Shown here piece by piece: positions 11,313-21,063 of a stretch of DNA of 64,000 nucleotides. The stretch's first letter is position 1. Each line of letters opens with the position of its first letter. The position numbers and the translations under genes were made by a program. Source of the DNA: Dryococelus australis. Lineage: Eukaryota; Arthropoda; Insecta; Phasmatodea; Phasmatidae. The notes below the pieces were generated by a model. It had not been told where the DNA came from. It saw only the letters and a program-made list of their open reading frames with translations, and did no database searches. Location: positions 92,241,416 to 92,305,415 of the forward strand of contig CM057009.1 of the NCBI GenBank assembly GCA_029891345.1, in the 5' to 3' direction.

Positions 11313-11700
11313 CTATGATTTCAATTTGTTTATGTAGTATTCCATCATATGGCTTGTATGGGGCTCAGTGGTGTTGTTTAAAGGAACTTCTAATAATTTG
11401 TTATTATCAGCGGCATATATGAACATAATGTTTTTATTGATGATCTGTAGGACATCATATTTCTTTATGAAGTCCACTCCGAGTATTATATCGAGTTTCA
11501 GATTATCAATCAGGAGGAAGTCCTGTTTAAATGTGTACCCTATTATGCTCACATCTATAGTAGTTCTAAATTGAGGAGGTTCGATTTTGTGTGTAGCTCC
11601 AACTATGTGAAAATATTTATGTAACTGGCACACATTGGTTAGTAATGAGTGTTGTGGCTATGCATGACCTGGAGCATCCTGTATCTAGAAGTGCAATGTA
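11313..11700 (-). pseudogene. Retropepsin-like aspartic protease (Ty3/gypsy)
   Basis: The active-site triplet DTG (in LLDTGCSRS) is encoded at 11677-11685. The downstream part, including the conserved ILGVDFIKKYDV near the end of the domain, is open from 11633 to 11313 in a different frame, which implies a frameshift near 11,640. The enzyme processes Gag-Pol in relatives. It lies between the zinc knuckle and RT, as expected. Confidence 0.75.
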
Positions 11701-11742
11701 TATCCTACTGTGGATGTGAACAAGGATGTGCGGTGTTGATGT

Positions 11743-13770
11743 TTATGTAAACAAATGGCAACACTCTTCCTTGTGCACTGAGAAGCCATGTTTGTATCCC
11801 GACTGTTTGTGGAACTCGTGGTTTAGGTTGCATGCTCGTCTTTCATCATCACCACTCTGTTCCATGTTGATGTTTACTATCTGGGTTGTTTGTCTACTCA
11901 TATTGTTTCCCGTGGGTGGTAACTTGAGTCGGACTTGGCCAATCACAAACCTGTGTTTGAACCTGCGGAAATGTTCGCCAATGTCTGTGCGGAATTCTGT
12001 TGTTTGATTAGGAAACAACGGACAATCGATGGCGTGGTGCCCTGTGTACAAACAGAGCGCACATGTCATCGTCGTCTGGCTTCATGTAGCAATGGAGGCC
12101 TTGCAGTCATTGCGCTTGCAGCAGTTTTGCTGACTTTAGCATTCCTACTGCCCATCACGTGCCTCTTTAGAGTTCATTTCCTTATTGTGTGTTGTTTCCT
12201 GGTGGTCCCTGCGTATTGGTCTGGCATTATCGCCGGGTTTCACTGACCTGATTTTCTGTTCCTGAAATTCGATACAAGGAGTCTCCCGTTCTGTGTGATG
12301 TTTTGTCGTTTCAGCATTGGCAGTTTGTTTTTGTTGACGGGGTTGGTAGGCAAATTTCTCACTTTTCGAGTTAAATTTTGCGATTTCTGCATATGATCGT
12401 TTTGGTACCCTTATCCTGAACAATACTCCACACACATCAATTACCCTGTGCACCTTTTGTTTGTACTTATCTGCAGGGGTGACGGTTCGTTCTCTGTAAT
12501 TTTGCCTAATTATTTCCACATGAATATGTTCGTGATGTCTGTTTTGTGCCCTTCTGAGGCCTGCCTGATTGTGTTTTGTGTATACATAGGGGCCTTGGTT
12601 CGATGGGTGTCTGTAGTGTTCCCTACTCTGTTCTCTTTCAAATGCAGTGGACTGGTCTAATCTGACTTGAATTGGCATTATTTTTTGGGTGAGGTTTCTG
12701 TATTTGTGTTTGAATGTGTTTTGTTTTATTTTACTCTCATTTCCTGGTGAGTTTGTGGTATTTTTGTCCAAGTTTATGAGTTTGTGTATTTCCTGTTTTA
12801 CCATTGTAATCTCCTGTTGGAGTTTGGCATGTTCTGAAGTTAGTGAATTATTTTCATTTAGTTGTTGGTGTCTGTATATACCTAGCTCAATGTTTTTCAG
12901 ATTACATAACAGTTGCTCAAGTGTGTTGTTCTGTAGAAGTATGAGTTTGTCTGCAACTGTTGGTGAAGTTCCAAATGATTTTGATGAATCCAGGCTCTGG
13001 CAAGTGTGTTTCACATTTGTTTTTGTGGAAGAATAAATCTTCTGTATGAGCCTGACAACTTTCGGCTGGGTGTTGTTTCTTTGTGCGTAGGAGGTGTTTG
13101 TAGCTGTCCATTGTGTTAAGATTTATAAATGTTTGTAATAATTTATTTTCAATTTGTTGCCAGGAAATATGTTCTGCATTGGAGTAATATGAGTTTTCGT
13201 AGGCCCTTTTGGCTGTGCCTTGTAGGTAAACCTTTGGCGCTTACATTTTTCAATGTAAGTCCATCCATTAATTTCACTGGCAGTGTTGTAAGTGTCCAAA
13301 AATTCCTCCACATTTTCATTACTTTCGCCTTTGAATATGGGGACTTGTTGTGGTTGTTTTACAAATATATGTACTGGCTTTGGTGTCCCTGTTGGTTGTT
13401 GAGTGTGATTTGTGTTGCCCTCTATATTAAAGTAATGGTGTTCGGTGGAATCAGTGTTAGTGTTTGGAATCGAAATAAAAAATGGTTCTGTTGCCTGGAG
13501 GGTTTTAAAAGGGCGTGGTCTAAGGTATCCACATGTGCTTGCCTCGTACATTTTGTGGCTGTGTGTGTCGAGAAATGACTAATCAAGTGTGGTGTTTTGT
13601 TGAGTGGGTAATCTGTGTAGGGTTTCTGCTAAGTCTGTAGGCTAACTGGTTAACTGGATATGTTGTTCGTCGTGTTTCTCTACTGCGCGCTTAGCACCAC
13701 TCACATCAAGTGTCACTGTTTTAACAAATTTTCTTATCGATTTTGTTGCAGATTTCCCTTGCTTACTCAT
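11743..13770 (-). pseudogene. Gag polyprotein (Ty3/gypsy), broken
   Basis: A start codon at 13770 (MSKQGK...) opens a short basic N-terminus that soon meets a stop. The capsid region is recognisable at 13551-13123, with VPIFKGESNENVEEFL followed by YNTASEINGW, then continues in another frame after a break near 13,235. A long Gln/Lys/His-rich stretch with coiled-coil-like heptads (13014-12145) follows. A CCHC zinc knuckle (C-x2-C-x4-H-x4-C in TCALCLYTGHHAIDC) lies at about 12022-12063. Capsid assembly and RNA packaging are the family roles. At least two frame changes make it non-functional. Confidence 0.8.
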
Positions 13771-14096
13771 GTCTGTGTGCCGTGTATTCGCATATTTAGG
13801 TACGAATAATGTATTATGGTCTTATGAACTAACATGTACACACTGAATATGCATTTAAATGTTGATCTCCACTTGGTGCACACACGTTAATGTGGAGAAT
13901 TGCATTTGCAAGAGCAATGCAGATCCGAAGAACGGTTCCACTGTAAGGCATTCATTAAATTTTACAAGCGAGAAGCTCACACACACACACTACTGCTACA
14001 ATACAATGGGTGTCTCTGTCTGGTCGCATTTTGCTGGTGTGGCAAGGTTGCTCGTGTGTTTGCTCAGCGACCACAATATGCTGACCCAGAATTGTA

Positions 14097-15304
14097 CACT
14101 ATCGACCAAAAAGTAATTGGGCACCCGTGAAGATAGGTAATTCAGTACATCAGTTGACTTGTGTGGCCACCATATGCTGCAGGCCGGTGTAGAACCAGTT
14201 GACAAGGAGATGGCACGAGGTAAAGAGCTATTGGACTTCGATAAGTGTGTGATTGTGGGCTGCCACCTCAGTGGGCTGTCTAGCTGGGCGATTGCATGGA
14301 AGGTAAACAGGCTAAAATCAACGGTCGCATTCGTCCTGTGTAAGTAGAAGGTCATTGGGCATTGTGCCAATGCTGCACATTCTGGGCGACCTCCAATCTT
14401 GATCGACAGAAATCGCACAACCCTGAAATGTGAAATTCTTAAAAGTAGAGCACAGCCCATGGTTACCATCCGACAGGAGTTTCATGAAGCAACAGGAGTA
14501 TCGGTTTCCATTGGAACATTGCATACAGAGGCCCACCGACTTGGGTATTTCGGAAGAGCAGCTGCACATAAGCTCCATATCATGACAAGCAATAAAGCTA
14601 TGCAACTCAGGTGTTGTTTGGACCGTCGCAACTAGACACTGGAGCAGTGGAAATCGGTTCTGTGGAGTGATGGGTCGAGGTCTACATTTTTCTGGTCCGA
14701 TGAATGTGTATGAGTGTGGCGTCTACCCGGTGAATGGCTTCTGTCAGAATGTATAGTGCCAATTAAGAAATTCGGTGATGGTGGAGTGATGGTGTGGGGC
14801 GCATTCACGGCCTTCGGCGTAGGACCGCTGGTGTTTGTGCATGGTAACATGAACACAGAAGCCTATTGTAACATTCTGGATAATGAAAAGCTCCAAACAT
14901 TGTGGCATTTTTATGGAATAGACCCGTGTTACTTCCAGGATGACAATGCCAGGTGCCATGTTTCAAGGGCTACTATGCAGTGGTACACCGACAACAATGT
15001 TCGCCAATTGGACTGGCCCGTCCATAGCCCTGACCTCAACCCTAGAGAACATCTTAGGGACCAATTGTATCTCCGGGTTAGGGCTCGTCAGGTGCGCCCA
15101 AAATCAATTGCTCAACTCATAGAATGGTTGCAAGAGGAATGGCGACGAATCCCTGTGGATGTGCTCCAAATACTCGTAGAGAGCATGCCAGACAGGGTGG
15201 CTGCTGTTATAGCCACAAGGGGTGGCCCTACGAGATTCTAACGGTGCGACAACCACTGAGCAAACATTGTGGACAGGTGCCCAAATACATTTTGGTTGAT
15301 AGTG
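14097..15304 (+). mobile_element. Complete Tc1-like transposon with TA target sites
   Basis: The ends are inverted repeats of about 30 bp: CACTATCGACCAAAA...GGGCACC on the left, and the matching complement ending at 15304. Each is directly flanked by TA (14095-14096 and 15305-15306), the Tc1/mariner target duplication. It lies in the untranslated leader of the gypsy element. The element is full length but its transposase has three stops. Confidence 0.9.
14159..15241 (+). pseudogene. Tc1-type DDE transposase with three in-frame stops
   Basis: A single frame runs the whole length, broken only by stops at 14345, 14633 and 14711, with no frameshift. The N-terminal part has the helix-turn-helix region (ELLDFDKCVIVGCHLSGLS). 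The middle has VLWSDGS and FFWSDE, then WGAF, then FQDDNARCH with the second Asp, and SPDLNPREHL with the Glu. There are 34 residues between these two, the DD34E spacing of Tc1. The protein cuts and pastes its own element at TA in relatives. The neat retention of frame suggests decay by point mutation only. Confidence 0.9.
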
Positions 15305-15499
15305 TACAATGCAAGACTTTACTTTCTGTTGAATGGACTGTTGGGCTGACAAGGTTACGCTTGTTTACTGTTATCGTTATAGTCTCGACTGTGTCTGGTA
15401 TTGCAATTTCTAACTGTTAGTGTTAATTTAAGTTTATGAATTAAGAATAACTTTACTCTAACTTTACAAGCTTGACTTTGCGAAAGGTTGGAAGCGTGA

Positions 15500-15512
15500 G
15501 GCACCTCCACCA
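15500..15512 (-). other. Gypsy primer binding site
   Basis: Minus-strand TGGTGGAGGTGCC starts two bases after the LTR ends in CA at 15515. It is nearly identical to the site in the LTR element at 5.56 kb, which suggests the two families use the same primer. Confidence 0.55.
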
Positions 15513-15514
15513 GT

Positions 15515-16123
15515 TGCTGTGGCCCCACTTTAGCTAACAGGTCAAGCATTCACTCTAACGGGTTTGTTGTAGTCTAGTAAAGCAAAAACATTTATATAAG
15601 AATACTACATTTTATTGAAACAATTTATTGTACAAACAATGCAATCGATAAGACGTTACTTTACTGCATTGATTCAATGCTAGAGACTCAATATAGCTCT
15701 GATAAACAGGAAGTTTAATCCAAGGATAGAATATTAAGTTTGCTCTCAATGAGCAATTAGTTAGTGCCTTATTCGCCTTCGCCTCACGATACTCAAGACG
15801 CCCCCAAACAGGAGTGATAGTTACCCACTATCGTGGAATCTGATGTGCTCAGGCTCGTCTCGACGGCAGCTCTTTCTCCGTGTCGAAACCTGGACCTCTA
15901 GACTGGCGGTCCTCACTGCGATGATGTCTCGGGTGGCCCTCCGGCGTCGGTACGAACAAATATGGTCGCGAGCCTCCCTTGCTCGCACCATTTATACTGC
16001 GCCGCCCGACCTTGTTTGTGATACAATTCCTCCGGCTGTTTCCACAACTAACATTGCCATGGCTGACTTCCTTCTTGCATCATACACGGCCTGGTAACCC
16101 TTGGTTCTGTGGTGCTCACAGCA
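15515..16123 (-). repeat. 5' LTR of the gypsy element
   Basis: The ends TGCTGTG and CACAGCA form a perfect 7-bp inverted pair. On the minus strand TATAAA lies at 15991-15996 after a GC-rich stretch. Two AATAAA signals lie at 15611-15616 and 15624-15629, giving a normal U3-R-U5 order. No second LTR is present in the window, so the ends rest on the inverted termini and the adjacent primer site. Confidence 0.7.
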
Positions 16124-16726
16124 ATACGGTAAAAAAATCTCGTCATATTATGGAAAGTGCTGGTAAAAACTTATCCACTAATTCACATAAATTACGGACA
16201 GTTCCATTTTCAGAAACGTACTTTCCTTAAATTTCACGGAAATTTCCGTCACTTTACGGAACTTCTAAGTAAATTTGATATTTAGTTTTCCTGTACTTCC
16301 TGTTTGAAAAAAAAACTAGCGAATCTTCAATTTTTGTTATGTGGGTGTTTCATTGTGTATTAAAGTATTTTTTTTAAGTTAAAATATTTTATCCTGAAGC
16401 GAGATGACGACAAGAATGGACATTTTTGGAATCCATGATTCTTACAACTCACCTAAGATGTTATTTTGATATTTTAGAATATAAATGTGTTATTTTTAGA
16501 AATTCAATGTATGCTTTTTTTCAGTTTCTGGTAATATTGAAGTATTTTAAGCTTTGGTAAATGTTACAGGTGTCTGATACTACTTTTTGAAGTTTGAAGG
16601 CATAGTTCTAAATCTCGAGAATGCACGGAGCAGTGGAGTCTAGAATGAAACTTATATCAAGGAGTATAACAAGGAGCAAGAACCTGTACGCGCTTTTTCA
16701 TATTTCTCGGTATAAATAATATTATA

Positions 16727-17150
16727 GGTTGTTCACGGTAAAATGAGCACTTTTGAAAGCTCTGCTTAAGATCTACTTGTATGCACATTGTGTATTCTTC
16801 CGCCTTATGTAAAGTTAACATTGCCATGGGCCTAATCACTTTAGTCACGCGTTGGTCAAGTGAAACTGTGAAATTATTAGAAAAGGAAATATTTTAAAAA
16901 TTTGCTCATGTTTGCACTTCAATGCATTAAAAAAAAAAAAAAACAGAAAGCGCAAGAAATAATTTATGTTATCACAAATCGTTATATAAAACTTTTTATT
17001 CGGCGTCAAGATAAGGAACTGCTTTCCATCCATCGTTACCAACTTTACTGGGCGCATGCCACTTTTTGTGTCCGTTAAAATATATGTAGGTACGGACAGT
17101 GACATTTTCTAAGGTTGATTTCAAAAGTGCTCATTGTTCGTGATCAGCCT
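16727..17150. mobile_element. MITE, long subfamily, copy 1
   Basis: Ends are GGTTGTTCACGGTAAAATGA on the left and the complementary TCATTGTTCGTGATCAGCC on the right. It is 424 bp with no coding content. TA is found at both edges. The interior holds the family words GTTACCAACTTTACTGGGCGCAT, oppositely oriented to copies 2, 3, 5 and 6. Confidence 0.75.
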
Positions 17151-17483
17151 TTAGTAATCAAATATATGGGCTTCACCCATGTCATAATGTGACAGGTTTT
17201 TCGATTTGGGAGGCGCTTAAGTGCGTTGCTTACATGAAGCAGTTTACCGCGTTTGAAGCTTAGAAGCAAGCGAGCAATAAGTGCTATACTGACATGCGCA
17301 ACTAGTGTCCCATCACATCTACGCGCAAGGCGATGAACTGGTGTTCAGTGTTTCCGCATTCTGCTGTGACTATAAGAATTTAAGAGGGGATGCTAACATT
17401 TTATTGTTTGGAAGTCTGAAAAAAAGTTCAATGCAGGGCCGTGTAATATTTTCGCATTTTTTCGACACGTATATTGTGATAAA

Positions 17484-17898
17484 GGCCGTTCACGATAAAG
17501 AGAGCACTTTAGAAATCAATCTTAGAAAAAAGTGACTGCTTCGACCTGCACAACGGGCGTACTGAGTGTAATGCGTCCAGTAAAGTTGGTCACGAAGGAG
17601 GGAGAGTAGTTCCATGGCTTAGCGTCGAATTAATAGTGCTAGGTAAACATTTGTGGCAATTAAAATTATTTACTTCACTTTCTGTTTTTTTATGCATCTT
17701 AAAAGTAAAAATTAGCAGATTTGAAAGATACTTACTTTTATAATAATTCCATAGTTTCACATAACCGACGCAAACATAAAGTGAAATGATGAGGCCCACG
17801 ACTGTGTTAATTTTACATATGTCGGAAGAATACACAACGTGCATACAAGTAGATCATAAGCAGGGCTTCCAAAAAGTCTCAGTTTACAGTAAACAGCC
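17484..17898. mobile_element. MITE, long subfamily, copy 2
   Basis: Starts GGCCGTTCACGATAAAGAGA and ends with the complement of GGCTGTTTACTGTAAACTGA. Internal words CCAGTAAAGTTGGT, GGAAGAATACACAACGTGC and GCAGGGCTTCC are shared with the other long copies. Confidence 0.75.
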
Positions 17899-18129
17899 TA
17901 TGTATGGTGGTGTGAAAAAGAAGTTTTTAGCAACATTTGAAGACTCGGAAATAGCGACTTGAGTGCATTTACTTTTCGTTTTTCGGCACCGGCGTGATGG
18001 GAATACGTTAAGTGGTTTCGTAAAAAAACAAACACCTATTTCAAACACACTACAACGCCATTCAAGCGCCAGCTATGCAGTGCCCTTAAAAAGCTGGTGT
18101 CTTCAGAGATGGAGCAGTGGTTGAATGCA

Positions 18130-18510
18130 ATGGTAGAGGAAGTAGGAACACCCTGAGAACACTCACCGGCCAACGGTAACGTTCAGAAAGTGTCCCGCTA
18201 CTTGCGATAATCTGGAGCGACTCCTCCGGAAACGAACCCAATTCGCACTGGTGGGAGTCAGGCCGTCTGGCCGCACAACACACGCGGCCATAGTGGTTCG
18301 AGCAGGAGCCCGTTATGCGCTCCCCGAAGGGCGATCCTGTATTTAAAGTGCGGCCAAATGCAAGGACGGGGAGGAAGGGTACCGGGAACACCCCGAGGAA
18401 ACCCACTGGACATCGGCAAACTGGAGTTCGCGGCGACCTTGATGGCCATAGTGCCATTCTCGTGTGGGTGACGGTTCGAGCCCCTCCCACCTCCCCCACG
18501 TGGTTGAAAA
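18130..18510 (-). mobile_element. Tandem pair of tRNA-derived SINE-like units
   Basis: On the minus strand the left unit (about 18130-18300) has a B-box-like GGGTTCGTTTCC followed by a tail with GTTGGCCGGTGAGTGTTCTC. The right unit (about 18360-18510) has GGCTCGAACC and a tail with GTGGGTTTCCTCGGGGTGTTCCC. Both tails resemble the GTTTTCTCGGGG tails of the other SINEs in this window. The GC content is well above that of the flanks. Open frames here are by-products of GC-rich SINE sequence. Confidence 0.5.
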
Positions 18511-18533
18511 TTCCCGAGCACTGATTTGGTAAA

Positions 18534-18920
18534 GACTGGTCACGGTAAAATGAGCACTTCTGTAATCAATCTCAGAAAATACGGCACTGCCCCTGCCTGT
18601 ATATATTTAACTGGCGCACTGAATGAGATGCGCCCAGTAAAGTTGGTAACGATGGAGGAGAAAGTAGTTCCATTTCTTTACGGCGAATAAAAACTGTTAG
18701 GTAATTATTTGTAGGGATTTTAATTATTTCTTTCGCCTTTGTTTTTGCTATTGCACCGAAGTTTAAAAATTAGCAGATTTGTGAAATTTTCTTTTTCTCA
18801 CAATTTTACCATTTTTACTTGACCGACGCATGGATAAAGTGATGAGGTCCAAGGCAACGTTAATTTCATATAAGGCGGAGGAATACACTACGTGGATACG
18901 AGTAGATCTCAAGCAGGGCC
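18534..18920. mobile_element. MITE, long subfamily, copy 3, right end lost
   Basis: Starts GACTGGTCACGGTAAAATGA and carries CCAGTAAAGTTGGTAACGA and AGATCTCAAGCAGGGCC, then stops where the right TIR should begin. Confidence 0.7.
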
Positions 18921-19238
18921 TATACCCAGGTTGTGTGGAGACCGCGTAAGTCAAGATGTCCACTCGCTTTAACAGTTGTGTGCGAAACTTAGATTCCACA
19001 CTTGTAATTCGTCTCAAATTTATTCATATATATTATTGTCAAATGTGGCTAATCATTCATAGCTAAACAAATTTCTAGAAAACTTTATTTCTATCCAATT
19101 TAACCCAGCAGCTGAATTATTTGTTACTTGTAATTATGGACCTATTATCTCGGTACTATACTAGGATTTCAAGTTGTGATTAATTAATGGTATTATTCTA
19201 AAAGCATTTTACATGCATAAATTAATATTTAAACTCTT

Positions 19239-19280
19239 CCCTCAAGACCTCGATAGCCGCCCAAATCTCTTCGCTCATTC
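19239..19280 (+). repeat. SINE 3'-end fragment
   Basis: CAAGACCTCGATAGCCGCCCAAATCTCTTCGCTCATTC matches the 3' end of the SINEs at 26.0 and 58.4 kb. The rest is absent. Confidence 0.6.
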
Positions 19281-19289
19281 GTTTTCACC

Positions 19290-20820
19290 TACTTTCCGGA
19301 AATATTTTCAAACATTCGTCTGGTTTCGTTTAAACTTCCTTTTGATTCAGTGCTCTGGAGAAGAACACGAAATTTCTCCAGTATTTTGCGTAGTATTTTT
19401 CTAAGACAACTATGTGGAGTTTTGTATATTAGTATGTAGGCTAACAGTTATTGGATAATTGGTTATACCCGAGTTTTTATGTCAGAAAGAGTATGGTCAT
19501 AAACTTGTTTAATGAATATTTCATTATCGTTGAGTAAAATTCCAAACACTTTTACTGTCTACAGAGTGTTCCCTTAAATACATATGATCACTACAGAAGG
19601 TTAACACTAATGAAATTGTTTGTTTTTATTGTTGCAGATGCCGAAGAGCAATGATGGGAAATCTAAATGAAAAGCAGCGAACATGGACTTGAAAACTAAC
19701 CGGAAAAACTGGAAATACTAAAAGGGCGTGTGAGTAGTGGGCAGCAATGTTCTGTACACCACCATTAAAACGCCAGACACTCGACCTCTTCGTGGACGAA
19801 TTTGACGGAAACAGGGTCGGTAACTAACGCTCCCAAATCCGGACGTCCATATACATCTTTAAAAGAGGTGAACGAGAAGGGGGTTGTCCTAGCGTTCATG
19901 AATTCGTGAACAGCCCGAAGAAATAAACACGAAGTGTGCCCGTTGAGATGCTCACTTGACGAGCGTACGTCTTGCGATTCCAACGCAAGTTGAATGTAAA
20001 GTATAAGAGTAGTGTTGTAAAAGTAGAATGATTAATTTTGACTTAGCAACTCCCACGGAAACCTCTCGTTAAGAAAAGTGATTAAAGTAGGAATTTTCCA
20101 AGCGAGTGCTAAAAGGAGCTACGTCCCTACCTATATATGTTACGACGTGGAACTGCTAAAAGTATTTAATATCTTAGTGATGATTTTTTGCTTTGTGGTG
20201 TAAAATAGCAATGTCATTCACAGAAGGACGCGCGAAATTCGCGTTATTGTCTGGAAAAAGTAGGCTTCACAATCATGTGTATAGGCATATGTTGTCACAG
20301 CAACAGTGACTGAACATTTTCCCTCTGACTGCTAGCAACATGATCCTGTCGCGCTTTAGTGGAGTGATTTTTACCGGTACGAAAGTGCTGAATAAACAGT
20401 GTTTCAATCATGGAAATAATAAAACAATTTGTGTGTGTTTGAAGTGTAAGTAGTGAGTAAATAATAACCAAAGTGTTCCGATATTTTGCTATCAATAATG
20501 CTACAGTGTTGGGCTGAAAACATCAAGGTTCTCATGACCTCTGCATATGACCATGGCGCCTTAGCGACCACGGCCACCAAGAACACAGTGTTTACATCAA
20601 ATTAAGGAGGTTATTACATCCGCCAAGCCAAGTTATTCATTTATCACCACCATGAAATACCTTGCCTGCAAGATCAAAATAATATTATTTTATTATTAAA
20701 TCTATTTCTTTATGTCCCGTCTTCTCAAATTTTAGGTACCCGCCAACCATCACGTTTGGTCAGCTTAACTATTTGTTGATAATTTCAATCCTCCAGATTA
20801 TCTAAACTGTCATTACGTTA
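19290..20820. other. No gene recognised
   Basis: Unremarkable AT-rich DNA. A splice-acceptor-like TTTTTATTGTTGCAG before ATG at 19639 is followed by only ten codons. A 72-codon minus ORF ending at 19983 has no recognisable domain. Confidence 0.4.
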
Positions 20821-20825
20821 CGCTG

Positions 20826-21063
20826 ACGTTAAAAATACTTATGAAAATAAAAAGAGTTGTAATCTTTTTCTACCAAGAAATAATGATAGAAATAAATCTC
20901 AGTACTGCGAGCACAAAATAGAAGTCGGTAATGTGAAGTACCTAGGATTCATACTGATATTTCATGTTTGGTTACTAACAGATACGCTAGTTGTATAACG
21001 AATCTTATATCTGTCCGACGTAGAATGAGTAACCTTTCGAGTGCATTGTATGGTCTGAATAAT
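20826..21063 (+). pseudogene. Possible LINE reverse-transcriptase relic
   Basis: One frame ends in VKYLGFIL, a word typical of the end of non-LTR reverse transcriptases. A neighbouring frame then gives ISVRRRMSNLSSALYGLN, which would fit the region that follows. A frameshift separates them. No other RT block is visible, so this is a small degraded piece at best. Confidence 0.3.

Larger units (their letters stand above)
10500..16123 (-). mobile_element. Ty3/gypsy retrotransposon, 3'-truncated, Tc1 inserted in leader
   Basis: Reading from right to left: LTR (15515-16123), primer site, leader, gag with zinc knuckle, aspartic protease and the first part of reverse transcriptase. RNase H, integrase and the 3' LTR are missing. 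Recognisable homology stops near 10,500-10,580, where unrelated dispersed-repeat sequence begins. Frameshifts and stops are spread through gag, protease and RT, so the copy is dead. A 1208-bp Tc1 element lies in the leader. The gag-protease-RT order and the motifs place it in Ty3/gypsy. The clade was not determined. Confidence 0.85.

Noticed and set aside
11726-13578. Plus-strand ORFs of 70-149 codons between 11.7 and 13.6 kb
   Set aside because: They are antisense to the gypsy gag and protease, which have recognisable motifs on the minus strand.
18086-18543. Overlapping ORFs of 66-137 codons on both strands at 18.1-18.5 kb
   Set aside because: They fall in GC-rich SINE-derived DNA with few stops. 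No domain is seen.
19624-19672. A coding exon starting at the acceptor-like TTGTTGCAG before ATG at 19639
   Set aside because: The frame ends after ten codons and nothing downstream supports an exon.
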